A stretch of DNA of 64,000 nucleotides. Origin: an uncultured Marivita sp. (GTDB lineage Bacteria; Pseudomonadota; Alphaproteobacteria; Rhodobacterales; Rhodobacteraceae). This document shows, in pieces, positions 53,052 to 62,266 of this stretch (within the stretch, counting starts at the first letter, position 1; every line of letters begins with the position of its first letter). The notes under the pieces are model-generated. The model was given only the letters and a program-made list of their open reading frames with translations. It searched no databases and was not told the origin of the DNA. The DNA lies in assembly GCF_947488135.1 (NCBI RefSeq), contig NZ_CANKYW010000001.1, forward strand, positions 806,001 through 870,000, written 5' to 3'. The position numbers and the translations under genes are program-made.

Positions 53052-55474
53052 TGGACAGGACAGGAGATCAGGACATGCTGACAATGGTTGAACGGTTCTC
53101 TGGCCCCGCGCTCGAGATCATGGCGGGTGCCAAGAACGCCGCCGCGCATATCCCGCCGCTCTGGTCGCTTGAGGCGACGGTGGCGGTGAACCCCTATGTC
53201 GGGCAGGCGGGCGAGCCGTTGCAGATGGCTGCCGCCCGTTTGGCGCGGGTGGCGGGTGTGCGGACCGTGCCGGAGCGCGCGCATTTCAAGGCGAAGTTCG
53301 ACGCTGGGGATCTAAGCGTGGCGGACCTTGAGGCAGGGCTGGCCGATGTGCCAGACCTGACGGCGACGGTCGAAGACCTGATCGCGGCGATGGATCGCGA
53401 GCCGCTCGCGCGGCAGACGCTGCCGACGCTGGCCGATCTGGCCGAAGAGGTGTCGGACATCAACTGGCCCGATTTCGTGGCCGAACGGATCGGTCATTGG
53501 GCGGGCGGACATTACGACACCGGGCAGGCGCTTTGGCCTGCGCCCAAGACACGGGCGTGGCTGTCGTGGCGGTCCTTTGCGCAGCGCGATCTGACACCCG
53601 AGATCTTCGGCCTGACCGGGTTTGCGAGCCGCGTTGCAGGAATGTCCATGTCGGCACGCGGTGCGCTGACCAAATGCGCCGAGGAGATGGGGATCACGGC
53701 GGATGCCTGCGAAAGCTATTTCCACACGCTCTTGATGCGCTTGGGCGGCTGGGCGCAGCTTGCCTCGGGCGAGGCGTTTCGTGCGAACCTCAAGGGCGAG
53801 GGCAACAACGACATCACCGATCTTCTGACGGCGAAGCTGGTGTTCGAGGCGGCGCTGTTGGCGCGCTATAAGGACAAGATCGGCGCGCGGTGGAAAGAGG
53901 TGCTCGAGGCGCACGCAAAGCCCATCGTGCCGAGTGAGGACGATCTGATCGACGCGGCCCTTCAGGCGGCGGCGGATCACGCTGCGGCACGCGCGCTGGA
54001 CGAGACTTTGGCGCAGCCGGGGTCGGCCAAGCACGATGCGCCGAACGTGCAGGCCGCGTTCTGCATCGACGTGCGCTCCGAAGTGTTCCGCCGTGCGCTG
54101 GAAGCCTCTGGCGACGGGATCGAGACCATCGGCTTTGCCGGGTTCTTCGGCATCGCAGCGGCGCATCATGGCTTTGCCTCCGACGTGGAGGAAACGCGAG
54201 GTCCGGTGCTGATCAATCCGGGCGCCACATCCGCGGCCACCGATCCGCAGGACAGCGACATGCTGACCCGCGTCGCCAAACGGGTGACGCGGGCTTGGGG
54301 CCGGTTCCGGCTGGCGGCGGTGTCCAGCTTTGCCTTCGTCGAGGCGACGGGACCGCTTTACCTGGGCAAGCTGGTACGGGATTCACTGGCGCAAAGACAT
54401 CCGAGCCTTGGCAATGATCCGGTGCCCGCCTTGTCTGACAACCTGTCGGTCGCGGATCGGGTGGGGATGGCGGCGGCGATCCTGTCGGGCATGTCGCTCA
54501 AGCATGGTTTCGGAAAAGTCGTTCTGCTCGCCGGTCACGGCGCGGGTGTGGTCAACAATCCGCATGCCAGCGCGCTGCAATGCGGCGCGTGTGGTGGGCA
54601 TGCGGGCGATGTCAACGCACGGCTCGCGGCCAACCTGCTGAACGATCCAGAGGTGCGTGTGGGGCTTGTGGACAAGGGGATCGAGGTGCCTGCGGAGACC
54701 GTGTTCCTTGCCGGTCTGCACGACACGGTCACGGATGAGGTAAAGCTCTACGAGGACGACCTGCCCGCCGGGCATACGCAGGCGGCCACGATTGCGTCGC
54801 TCAAGCAGGCGTTGAAGCTGGCGGCAAAGGCGACGCGGAGCGAACGGTCGGCGCGCCTGCCACGCGCGACGGATGCGGCGGCGATGATCGAACGCGCCCG
54901 GGACTGGTCGGAAACCCGGCCCGAATGGGGGTTGGCCGGCTGTTCCGCCTTTATCGCGGCCCCCCGGTCACGGACAGCGGGGCGGAGCCTGAGCGGGCGG
55001 TCCTTCCTGCACACCTATGACTGGCGGCAGGACAGCAATTTCCAGGTGTTGGAGTTGATCCTGACCGCACCCGTGGTCGTGGCAAGCTGGATCAGCCTTC
55101 AGTATTACGGGTCCTCCGTTGCGCCGGATGCGTTCGGCGCGGGCAACAAGCTCTTGCACAACGTCACCGGCGGGATCGGCGTGGTTGAGGGCAATGGCGG
55201 CGTGCTGCGCGGCGGATTGCCGTGGCAGTCGGTGCATGACGGGGAAAAGTTCATGCATGATCCCCTGCGCCTGTCCGTTGCGGTGGAAGCCCCGCGCGAG
55301 GCGATCAGTGAGATCCTGAAACGGCACGAGGGTGTGGCGGCGTTGTTCGACAACGGCTGGCTGAAGCTTTTTGCGATGGATGATGAGGGCCGGTTGGGCT
55401 GGCGCTATACGGGAAAGGGCGATTGGGTCTCGCTTCGCGGGGGCGAAGCTGCGGCGCAGATCGCGGCCGAGTGA
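53048..55474 (+). CDS. dabA: DabA, zinc-dependent subunit of inorganic carbon uptake (DUF2309)
   Basis: An 808-residue protein of the family formerly called DUF2309. A beta-carbonic-anhydrase-like zinc site is visible: Cys339 and Asp341 in AAFCIDVRSEVFRR, His497 in LLAGHGAGVVNNPHAS and Cys512 in LQCGACGGHAGDVNAR. The spacings (2 and 15) equal those of the four zinc-site residues reported for Halothiobacillus DabA. NPYVGQ near residue 48 is the usual N-terminal motif. With DabB it would hydrate CO2 vectorially and hold bicarbonate inside the cell. In a heterotroph it would feed anaplerotic carboxylases. Confidence 0.93.
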   Translation: MMDRTGDQDMLTMVERFSGPALEIMAGAKNAAAHIPPLWSLEATVAVNPYVGQAGEPLQMAAARLARVAGVRTVPERAHFKAKFDAGDLSVADLEAGLADVPDLTATVEDLIAAMDREPLARQTLPTLADLAEEVSDINWPDFVAERIGHWAGGHYDTGQALWPAPKTRAWLSWRSFAQRDLTPEIFGLTGFASRVAGMSMSARGALTKCAEEMGITADACESYFHTLLMRLGGWAQLASGEAFRANLKGEGNNDITDLLTAKLVFEAALLARYKDKIGARWKEVLEAHAKPIVPSEDDLIDAALQAAADHAAARALDETLAQPGSAKHDAPNVQAAFCIDVRSEVFRRALEASGDGIETIGFAGFFGIAAAHHGFASDVEETRGPVLINPGATSAATDPQDSDMLTRVAKRVTRAWGRFRLAAVSSFAFVEATGPLYLGKLVRDSLAQRHPSLGNDPVPALSDNLSVADRVGMAAAILSGMSLKHGFGKVVLLAGHGAGVVNNPHASALQCGACGGHAGDVNARLAANLLNDPEVRVGLVDKGIEVPAETVFLAGLHDTVTDEVKLYEDDLPAGHTQAATIASLKQALKLAAKATRSERSARLPRATDAAAMIERARDWSETRPEWGLAGCSAFIAAPRSRTAGRSLSGRSFLHTYDWRQDSNFQVLELILTAPVVVASWISLQYYGSSVAPDAFGAGNKLLHNVTGGIGVVEGNGGVLRGGLPWQSVHDGEKFMHDPLRLSVAVEAPREAISEILKRHEGVAALFDNGWLKLFAMDDEGRLGWRYTGKGDWVSLRGGEAAAQIAAE

Positions 55475-55493
55475 CGATTTAGGAGCGAGGTTT

Positions 55494-55574
55494 TGCCCGG
55501 TGGGAAGCACCGGGCAGCGCCGACCCGCCCCCACGGGGCGGCGCTTTCAGCACCACCCCTCGGGCCGTCGCTGC
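55494..55574. repeat. Compound palindrome between dabA and aroA
   Basis: TGCCCGGTG-GGAAG-CACCGGGCA (55494-55516) is a perfect nine-base hairpin. GCGCCG/CGGCGC (55517-55544) forms the next stem, and GCAGCGCCGACCCG (55514-55527) can alternatively pair with CGGGCCGTCGCTGC (55561-55574) with two mismatches. It lies between convergent genes and probably serves as a shared 3' end. Confidence 0.6.
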
Positions 55575-55588
55575 CCTTATCTCTCTGA

Positions 55589-56851
55589 TCAGCCTTCTTC
55601 GATCTCCACCTCAACCCCGAGCCCGCGCAGCACGTCCCAATAATTGGGGAACGTCTTGGACACGCAGTAGGGGTCTTCGATCCGCACGCCCTCGACCTTC
55701 ATCGCGGCGAGGGCAAAGCACATGGCGATGCGGTGATCGGCATGGCTGTCGATGAGGCCGGTGCTGACGTGATCGGTCAGGGCGGGGTCTGCGTGGACGA
55801 TGAGGTCATCGCCCTCGACCGTCGCCAGACCGGGGCGCACCTGTTCCAGCCCTTTATGCACCGCGTCGATCCTGTCGCATTCCTTGACGCGGAGGTTCTC
55901 GATCCCGGTGAAGCGCACGGGTGTCTCGTTGAACGCGGCCAGAACCGCCAGCGTCGGGATGGCGTCCTGCATTTGCGATCCGTCGATCTCGGCCGGCATG
56001 TGCGGGAAGGCGGCGATCATGTCATGGGCCTTGGCGTCGGGCTGGTTCATGTCGCCGGGGGCGGTGCCGATGTCGATGGCGCCACCGGTCAGCGCCTCGG
56101 CGGCCCAGAGATAGGTCGCGGCGCTGGCATCGGGTTCGACGTGATAATTGGTAGCGGTGTAGCCGCCGGGAGCCACGATGATCTGGTTTTCGGACGGGAA
56201 CGACACCGACGCGCCGAAGGCGCGCATCACGGCGGCGGTGATGTGCAGGTATCCCACAGCGCCGATCTTGCCGCCGCCTATGGTGATGCGGGTCTCGCCG
56301 TCGCCCATCGCGGCGAGCATCATGATGGCCGAGATATACTGGCTCGACAGCTTGCCACTGACCTCGATCTTGCCGCTTTGGAACGTGCCGGTGCCCTTGA
56401 CGGTCACGGGCGGGCAGCCTGTCTCGGACGTTGCCTGCACACCCATCGCCTGCAACGTGTCCAACAGGGGTGCGATGGGGCGCTTCTGCATGTGTTCGTC
56501 CCCGGTCACGATTGTGGTTCCGGGCGCGAGAGCCACAGCAGCGGTCAGGAAGCGGGTCGCCGTGCCTGCATTGCCGAGGAAAAGCGGTTCCCTGGCGGCG
56601 TGCAGCGTCCCTGAGCCGGTGACTTCGACCGTGGTTTCGTCCACCTCGGTGATGCCCACAGCCATCGCGCGCAGGGCTTCCATCATGTAATGCGTGTCGT
56701 CGCTGCGTAGGATGCCGGTGAGACGGCTGGTGCCGCGTGCCAGACCGGCCACCAGCAACGCCCGGTTCGTCACGGATTTAGAGCCGGGCAAAGTCACCCT
56801 GCCCACCAGAGGTTGGCTCACGGGGGTGATGCGGGCGATGGGCAGCGGCAT
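55589..56851 (-). CDS. aroA: 3-phosphoshikimate 1-carboxyvinyltransferase (EPSP synthase) homologue
   Basis: EPSP synthase joins PEP to shikimate-3-phosphate in aromatic amino acid synthesis. The 420-residue product has both halves of the inverse alpha/beta fold: LPGSKSVTNRALLVAGLARGTSRLTGILRSDDT, LGNAGTATRFLTAAVAL, KRPIAPLLDTL, GKLSSQYISAIMM, ENLRVKECDRIDA and SHADHRIAMCFALAA. In E. coli AroA the active-site stretch reads LGNAGTAMRPLAA; here the Pro101 position is Phe. The housekeeping Rhodobacterales aroA usually lies with cmk/rpsA, so this may be a second, paralogous copy. It is divergent from the arsenic operon. Confidence 0.85.
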   Translation of the reverse strand: MPLPIARITPVSQPLVGRVTLPGSKSVTNRALLVAGLARGTSRLTGILRSDDTHYMMEALRAMAVGITEVDETTVEVTGSGTLHAAREPLFLGNAGTATRFLTAAVALAPGTTIVTGDEHMQKRPIAPLLDTLQAMGVQATSETGCPPVTVKGTGTFQSGKIEVSGKLSSQYISAIMMLAAMGDGETRITIGGGKIGAVGYLHITAAVMRAFGASVSFPSENQIIVAPGGYTATNYHVEPDASAATYLWAAEALTGGAIDIGTAPGDMNQPDAKAHDMIAAFPHMPAEIDGSQMQDAIPTLAVLAAFNETPVRFTGIENLRVKECDRIDAVHKGLEQVRPGLATVEGDDLIVHADPALTDHVSTGLIDSHADHRIAMCFALAAMKVEGVRIEDPYCVSKTFPNYWDVLRGLGVEVEIEEG

Positions 56852-56963
56852 GGCGGGTCCTCCGGTCGGGCGGTCAGATGCGGGTTTACGGGTTTTGCCG
56901 CGCGTCGCAATCCGAAACTCCGGTCAGCGGGGGCTCAGCCGAAGTCACGCTGCAAAGAACTCA

Positions 56964-57006
56964 TTGACACACCAAATATTTCTATTATTCACGAATTATG
57001 GAAATA
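56964..57006 (+). promoter_or_regulatory. Promoter and ArsR-type operator overlapping the arsRC start codon
   Basis: TTGACA (56964-56969) is a perfect -35 box. A dyad TATTTCTATTAT-TCACGA-ATTATGGAAATA (56977-57006, 10 of 12 positions matching) covers the -10 region and the ATG at 56998. No SD precedes the ATG, so the transcript may be leaderless. A repressor bound here would block both polymerase and the start. Confidence 0.6.
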
Positions 57007-57843
57007 AGAATCGCCTCACAACTCTCGACCCTCGGCCATCCGCAACGGCTGGCCATCTTCCGGATGCTGATGCGCCGGATGCCCGATCATGTGCCAGCCG
57101 GGGAAATCTCGACCGCGCTGGATATCAAGCCGTCCACGCTGTCGGCCTATCTGTCGAACCTGCTGGATGCCGGATTGCTGAGCCAGACGCGGGTGGGGAC
57201 ATCTCTTCGTTACAGTGTGAACGTATCGAACGTGCAGGGGATGCTGGATTTTCTCCTGCTGGATTGTTGTCGTGGCAGGCCGGATATGTGCAGCCCGCTT
57301 GCCACCGCTTTTGCACAAGGAAAGCGTGATATGCCATTGGACAGGTTCAAGGTACTTTTCATCTGTACTGGTAATTCCGCACGGTCGATTTTCGCCGAGA
57401 CGATCCTTCGGGATATGGCGGGCGATCGCTTCGAGGTCTACTCGGCTGGCACCAGACCGTATTCGGAATTGAACCCGTTGGCCGTGGAGGTGCTGCGCCA
57501 GAAGGGGCACGACGTGTCGGCGTTGCGGGCGAAGAACGTGCAGGAATTCATGCAACCGGACGCGCCGGTGTTCGATTTCGTCTTCACGGTGTGCGACCAG
57601 GCCGCCAACGAGGAGTGCCCGGCATGGTCCGGTCAGCCAGTGAGCGCGCATTGGGGCATGTCTGACCCGGTCAAGGCGACGGGGTCCGACGCGGAGCGCA
57701 GCCTGGCATTCCACGCCGCCTACGGTGCGCTGCGCAATAGGATCAGCGTGTTCACCGCGCTTCCGATGGCGACGCTCGACCGGATTTCGCTGCAAAAGGC
57801 CGTCGATACCATCGGACAGATGACAGAGGACCAAAACGCATGA
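56998..57843 (+). CDS. ArsR-ArsC fusion: arsenic-responsive regulator joined to arsenate reductase
   Basis: A 281-residue fusion. Residues 1-100 are an ArsR-type winged helix ([44 protein letters not shown]) ending in cysteines ([13 protein letters not shown], Cys90/91/98) that could bind As(III). Residues 115-265 form a low-molecular-weight phosphatase-fold arsenate reductase with the P-loop CTGNSARS (Cys123) and the later DP motif in [10 protein letters not shown]. The second loop cysteine of the Staphylococcus/Bacillus type (CTGNSCRS) is Ala, so the resolving thiols lie elsewhere. It heads the arsJ operon and overlaps the GAPDH gene by ATGA. Fusion puts sensor and enzyme at fixed ratio. 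Confidence 0.92.
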   Translation: MEIRIASQLSTLGHPQRLAIFRMLMRRMPDHVPAGEISTALDIKPSTLSAYLSNLLDAGLLSQTRVGTSLRYSVNVSNVQGMLDFLLLDCCRGRPDMCSPLATAFAQGKRDMPLDRFKVLFICTGNSARSIFAETILRDMAGDRFEVYSAGTRPYSELNPLAVEVLRQKGHDVSALRAKNVQEFMQPDAPVFDFVFTVCDQAANEECPAWSGQPVSAHWGMSDPVKATGSDAERSLAFHAAYGALRNRISVFTALPMATLDRISLQKAVDTIGQMTEDQNA

Positions 57844-58838
57844 CCACTTACGCACTCAACGGGCTTGGCCGCATCGGCAAGCTGGCGCTGAAACCTTTGT
57901 TGGAGCGGGGCGCCAAGATCGCGTGGATCAACGACGCGGTGGGCGACCCGGCGATGCACGCGCATCTGTTCGAGTTCGACACGGTGCATGGCCGTTGGGA
58001 TGCCGACTTCGCGCATGACGCGGACAGCATCACGGTTGACGGGGTGCGGTTGCCGTTTATCGGCACTTCGGAACTGTCGAAATTGCCGATGGACGGTGTG
58101 GATGTCGTGATCGACTGCACCGGCGTTTTCAAATCGGAGGCGAAGATCGCGCCCTATTTTCAAATGGGAGCGAAGAAAGTCGTGGTTTCGGCCCCGGTCA
58201 AGGAAGGGCCGACGGCGAATATCGTCTACGGGGTGAACGATGGCATTTACGATCCTGAGAAACATGACATCGTGACGGCAGCCAGTTGCACCACCAATTG
58301 CCTCGCCCCGGTTGTGAAGGTGTTGCACGAGGCCATCGGGATAAGCCACGGATCAATCACCACAATCCATGATGTGACGAACACACAAACCATCGTGGAC
58401 CGCCCGGCCAAGGACCTGCGCCGCGCCCGGTCGGCGCTCAATTCGCTGATCCCGACGACCACAGGCAGCGCCACGGCAATCACCCTGATCTATCCCGAAC
58501 TGAAGGGGCGCTTGAACGGCCACGCGGTGCGGGTACCGCTGCTCAACGCATCGCTGACCGATTGCGTGTTCGAGATGAACCGCGCCACGACCGTGGAAGA
58601 GGTCAACGCGCTGTTCAAGGCGGCGGCGGAGGGGCCTTTGAAGGGCATCCTCGGCTATGAAGAACGGCCTTTGGTGTCCACCGATTATACAAACGACACG
58701 CGGTCGAGCATTGTCGATGCGCCCTCCACGATGGTCGTCAACGGCACGCAGGTGAAGGTCTATGCCTGGTACGACAACGAGATGGGCTATGCGCACCGCT
58801 TGGTGGATGTGGCGCTGATGGTCGGGGAACGGTTGTGA
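57840..58838 (+). CDS. ArsJ-associated glyceraldehyde-3-phosphate dehydrogenase
   Basis: A 332-residue GAPDH with a Rossmann N-terminus ([17 protein letters not shown]), [12 protein letters not shown], the catalytic motif [17 protein letters not shown] and a C-terminal [17 protein letters not shown]. In the arsJ type of operon this enzyme uses arsenate in place of phosphate to make unstable 1-arseno-3-phosphoglycerate, which ArsJ exports. Its place between arsRC and arsJ, with overlaps at both ends (ATGA and GTGA), identifies it as this specialised copy and not the glycolytic one. Confidence 0.93.
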   Translation: MTTYALNGLGRIGKLALKPLLERGAKIAWINDAVGDPAMHAHLFEFDTVHGRWDADFAHDADSITVDGVRLPFIGTSELSKLPMDGVDVVIDCTGVFKSEAKIAPYFQMGAKKVVVSAPVKEGPTANIVYGVNDGIYDPEKHDIVTAASCTTNCLAPVVKVLHEAIGISHGSITTIHDVTNTQTIVDRPAKDLRRARSALNSLIPTTTGSATAITLIYPELKGRLNGHAVRVPLLNASLTDCVFEMNRATTVEEVNALFKAAAEGPLKGILGYEERPLVSTDYTNDTRSSIVDAPSTMVVNGTQVKVYAWYDNEMGYAHRLVDVALMVGERL

Positions 58839-60097
58839 GCAAACCCGAGGGTCTGTCCGCCTATATCGCCGTGACGGCCGCGTATTGGGCGTTCATGCTG
58901 ACCGATGGCGCGCTGCGGATGTTGGTGCTGCTCCATTTTCACACGCTGGGATTTTCGCCGGTGCAACTGGCCTATCTCTTCGTGCTGTACGAGGTCGCGG
59001 GCATGGTGACGAATCTCAGCGCAGGCTGGATCGCGGCGCGGTTCGGGTTGACGGCGACGCTTTATGCGGGGCTTGGGTTGCAGGTGGTGGCCTTGCTGGC
59101 GCTGGCGCAACTGGATCCGACATGGGCCATTGCCAGTTCGGTTGCCTTTGTCATGTGCGTGCAGGGCGCGTCGGGGGTGGCGAAGGATTTGGCCAAGATG
59201 TCGTCGAAATCGGCGGTGAAGCTGTTGGCCCCGACCGAGGGCGGCGGGCTATTCCGCTGGGTCGCCGTTCTGACCGGGTCGAAAAACGCGGTGAAGGGTG
59301 TGGGCTTCCTGCTGGGCGCGGCTTTGCTCGCGACGCTGGGATTTGTCGCGGCGGTCTATGCGATGGCGGCGGTGCTCGCAGTGATCCTGCTGGCGATCGT
59401 GGTCTTCATGCCGTCTGGCCTGCCCAAGGGGCGCAAGGGCGCGAAATTCTCCGAGGTGTTCTCCAAATCCGCCAACGTGAACTGGCTGTCGGCGGCGCGG
59501 GTGTTCCTCTTCGGGGCGCGCGACGTGTGGTTCGTCGTGGGCATCCCGATCTATTTCTACGCCGTGCTGTCGGACGGCACGACCGAGGGCAACCGCGCGG
59601 CATTCTTCCTGATCGGGACGTTCATGGCGGTGTGGATCATCCTCTACGGGATCGTGCAGGCGAACACGCCACGGTTTTTGCAAGCGGCGACGCGTACCGA
59701 GGGTGCGTTGATCGCGGATGCAAGAAAATGGGCGCTGCTGCTGCTGGCGGTGCCGGTCGCTTTGACCGTCGCGGCGGTCCTGTCGCCTGAACCACAAGCT
59801 TGGCTGACCGTGACGCTGGTCGTCGGACTGCTCGTCTTCGGGGCGGTCTTCGCGGTCAACTCGGCGCTGCATTCCTACCTGATCCTGGCGTTCACACAGA
59901 ATGAACGCGTGACGATGGATGTGGGGTTCTACTACATGGCCAACGCGGGCGGGCGGCTCTTGGGCACCGTTTTGTCGGGGCTCAGCTACCAGATCGGTGG
60001 TCTGCCGCTCGTCTTGGGCACGGCATCGGTGATGGTGGCGCTGTCGGCGCTGGCGGCGGGGCGGTTGCGCGCGGATGGCGTGGCGCAGGCTGTCTAG
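58835..60097 (+). CDS. arsJ: ArsJ organoarsenical efflux permease (MFS)
   Basis: A 420-residue MFS transporter with twelve helices. The N-terminus [50 protein letters not shown], the loop [33 protein letters not shown] and [19 protein letters not shown] are typical of ArsJ. It exports 1-arseno-3-phosphoglycerate, which breaks down outside and so removes arsenate. The start is GTG, overlapping the GAPDH stop. Confidence 0.93.
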   Translation: MSKPEGLSAYIAVTAAYWAFMLTDGALRMLVLLHFHTLGFSPVQLAYLFVLYEVAGMVTNLSAGWIAARFGLTATLYAGLGLQVVALLALAQLDPTWAIASSVAFVMCVQGASGVAKDLAKMSSKSAVKLLAPTEGGGLFRWVAVLTGSKNAVKGVGFLLGAALLATLGFVAAVYAMAAVLAVILLAIVVFMPSGLPKGRKGAKFSEVFSKSANVNWLSAARVFLFGARDVWFVVGIPIYFYAVLSDGTTEGNRAAFFLIGTFMAVWIILYGIVQANTPRFLQAATRTEGALIADARKWALLLLAVPVALTVAAVLSPEPQAWLTVTLVVGLLVFGAVFAVNSALHSYLILAFTQNERVTMDVGFYYMANAGGRLLGTVLSGLSYQIGGLPLVLGTASVMVALSALAAGRLRADGVAQAV

Positions 60098-60166
60098 GCA
60101 GCCTCTCTCGACATGAGGGACAAAGACAGGCACATCTTTCGCTGACACCAGACGACAGGAGTGCCC

Positions 60167-61309
60167 ATGACCGCCTTTGCCTTTGCCACCGTAGACATGA
60201 TCCGATTTGGACGGGGAGAGGCGGCGCAGGCCGTGCCCGCGCTGGCAGCGCTGGGCCGATCGGCATTGCTCGTCACCGGCGCGACGCCGGGGCGAGTGGC
60301 GTGGCTGCAAGAGGCGTTGGAGGCGCAGGGCGTCTCGGTGACGATGTTCCCGGCCGCCAAGGAGCCCGATGTGGCTTTGATCGAAGCAGGCGTCGCCGCA
60401 GCGCGTGACGCGCGTGTTGAGGCGATCATCGCCATCGGCGGCGGGGCAGTGATCGACGCGGGCAAGGCGATTGCGGCGTTGGCGCCTGCGACGCGCCCGA
60501 TGATGGACCACCTCGAAGTGGTGGGCAAAGGCCTGCCGTTGGACGTGGACCCGTTGCCCTTTGCCGCCTTGCCGACCACCTCGGGGACAGGGGCGGAAGT
60601 GACCAAGAACGCGGTGATCTCGGTGCCCGACGCGCAGCGCAAGGTGAGCCTGCGCGATGCGCGCATGTTGCCGACGCTGGCGATTGTCGATCCGGCGCTT
60701 GCGGACGGGTGTCCGCGCGGGGTCACGCTGGCCTCGGGGCTGGATGCGGTCACGCAGGTGATCGAGCCGTACTTGTCCTCCAAGGCCAATCCGTTGACCG
60801 ATGCGATCTGTCGTGATGCGATCCCCAAAGGGTTGGCGGCGATCCGGCAGATCATGCAGGGCGAAGACCCACAGGCGCGCGATGCGCTGGCCTGGGTGAG
60901 CCTGTGCGGTGGCCTGGCGCTGGCCAATTCCGGCTTGGGTGTGGTGCACGGGTTGGCCGGCCCGTTGGGCGGGTTGTCCAATGCGGCGCATGGCGCGATC
61001 TGCGGCGCGCTGTTGCCGCATGGGATGCGGGCCAATGCGCAGGCAAGCGACGATCCGAGGCTGGCGGCGCGCATCGCCGAAGTGCAGGGCTGGATCGCGC
61101 AGGCCTTCGGTGGGACCCCCGAAGCGGCGTTCGACACGCTGCACACATGGTCGCGCGAGGCTGGACTGCCGGGGCTGGACGCGCAGGGGATCACGGACGC
61201 GGCGCGGGCCAAGGCGGCGCGGGACGCGGTGAGTTCCTCGTCCATGAAGGCGAACCCGGTGGCATTGAACGAAGAGCAGTTGCTGGACCTGATGGAGCGG
61301 GCGCGATGA
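60167..61309 (+). CDS. Iron-containing (type III) alcohol dehydrogenase
   Basis: A 380-residue NAD(P)-dependent dehydrogenase of the Fe-ADH fold: IIAIGGGAVIDAGKAIAAL for the cofactor, PTTSGTGAEVTKNAVI, then the metal region LASGLDAVTQVIEPYLSSKANPLTDA, NSGLGVVHGLAGPLGGL and NAAHGAICGALLPH. The Asp and the two later His metal ligands are present, but the His of the usual DAxxH motif is Gln (DAVTQ), as in some subfamilies. ATG 60167 has an AGGAG SD; the track starts at GTG 60161. It overlaps the aminotransferase gene. The substrate is unknown. Confidence 0.88.
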   Translation: MTAFAFATVDMIRFGRGEAAQAVPALAALGRSALLVTGATPGRVAWLQEALEAQGVSVTMFPAAKEPDVALIEAGVAAARDARVEAIIAIGGGAVIDAGKAIAALAPATRPMMDHLEVVGKGLPLDVDPLPFAALPTTSGTGAEVTKNAVISVPDAQRKVSLRDARMLPTLAIVDPALADGCPRGVTLASGLDAVTQVIEPYLSSKANPLTDAICRDAIPKGLAAIRQIMQGEDPQARDALAWVSLCGGLALANSGLGVVHGLAGPLGGLSNAAHGAICGALLPHGMRANAQASDDPRLAARIAEVQGWIAQAFGGTPEAAFDTLHTWSREAGLPGLDAQGITDAARAKAARDAVSSSSMKANPVALNEEQLLDLMERAR

Positions 61310-62238
61310 CCGACCATACCACCACGCATGACGCCGAAGAGGACGCGCGCAACCGGGACATCCTCGTCTACATCAACGGGCAGCTTTATCCGAGGGACGA
61401 GGCCAAGGTGTCGGTCTACGATTCCGGCTTCCTGCTGGGCGACGGCATGTGGGAAGGGATGCGGCTTTATGACGGGCATTGGGCCTTCTTCGACGATCAT
61501 ATGGACCGCTTTTTCGATTCTTGCTACGCGGTGGGCCTTGATGTCGGCATGGACCGCGCAGGCATTGCCGAGGCGCTGCGCATGACGGCCGAGGCGAACG
61601 ACATGACCACGGATGTGCATTGCCGGTTGATGCTGACGCGCGGCACCAAGGTGAAGCCGTTTCAGCACCCGAGCCTGTCGCGGTCGGGGCCGACGTTGGT
61701 GATCATCATGGAACATTCCAGACCCGCCGAAGCCTTGCAGGCGAAGGGCATCCGCCTTGCTTCGGTCCCGCAGGTGCGGGGGCTGCCGCACAGCCAGGAC
61801 GCCAAGTTCAACAGCCATTCCAAGCTGAACTGCGTGATCGCCTGTCTTCAGGCCGAAGCGGCGGGCGCGGACGAGGCGCTGATGCTCGACCCGCATGGGT
61901 TCGTGAACACGACCAACGCCTGCAACTTCTTCATCATCCGCAAGGGCGAGGTTTGGACCTCTACGGGTGATTACTGCATGAACGGGGTGACGCGTCAGAA
62001 GGTCATCGACCTGTGCCGCGACAACGGCATCCCGGTGTTCGAGAAGAACTATTCGCTCTACGAGGCCTATTCAGCGGACGAGGCGTTCCTGACAGGCACG
62101 TTCGGCGCGCAGACGCCGGTGGCGTCGATCGACGGCAAAACCATCGGCACGGGGGAGCGGCCCATGACGGCCCGGCTCCGCGCGCTCTACAAGGAGGCCA
62201 TCGCCCGCGATATCGCGGCGCAGAGGGCGGGAGGATGA
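61306..62238 (+). CDS. Class IV PLP-dependent aminotransferase (branched-chain/D-amino acid type)
   Basis: A 310-residue fold-type IV aminotransferase. ILVYINGQLYPRDEAKVSVYDSGFLLGDGMWEGMRLYDG is the family N-terminus; HSQDAKFNSHSKLNCVIACLQAEAAGADEALMLDPHGFVNTTNACNFFII carries the PLP lysine (NSHSKLN) and the EGxxxEGTxxN-equivalent, with an altered GFVNTTNACNFF in which the usual Glu of this motif is not evident. It could act on branched-chain, D- or other amino acids. It is coupled to the Fe-ADH by ATGA, and pobA starts 28 bases later. Confidence 0.85.
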   Translation: MTDHTTTHDAEEDARNRDILVYINGQLYPRDEAKVSVYDSGFLLGDGMWEGMRLYDGHWAFFDDHMDRFFDSCYAVGLDVGMDRAGIAEALRMTAEANDMTTDVHCRLMLTRGTKVKPFQHPSLSRSGPTLVIIMEHSRPAEALQAKGIRLASVPQVRGLPHSQDAKFNSHSKLNCVIACLQAEAAGADEALMLDPHGFVNTTNACNFFIIRKGEVWTSTGDYCMNGVTRQKVIDLCRDNGIPVFEKNYSLYEAYSADEAFLTGTFGAQTPVASIDGKTIGTGERPMTARLRALYKEAIARDIAAQRAGG

Positions 62239-62266
62239 GCGTCGTGGTGTGCAGCAGGGGTACCCC

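Noticed and set aside
59249-61896. Two long minus-strand ORFs (631 and 600 residues)
   Set aside because: Antisense to arsJ, the Fe-ADH and the aminotransferase; no domain signature and biased composition.
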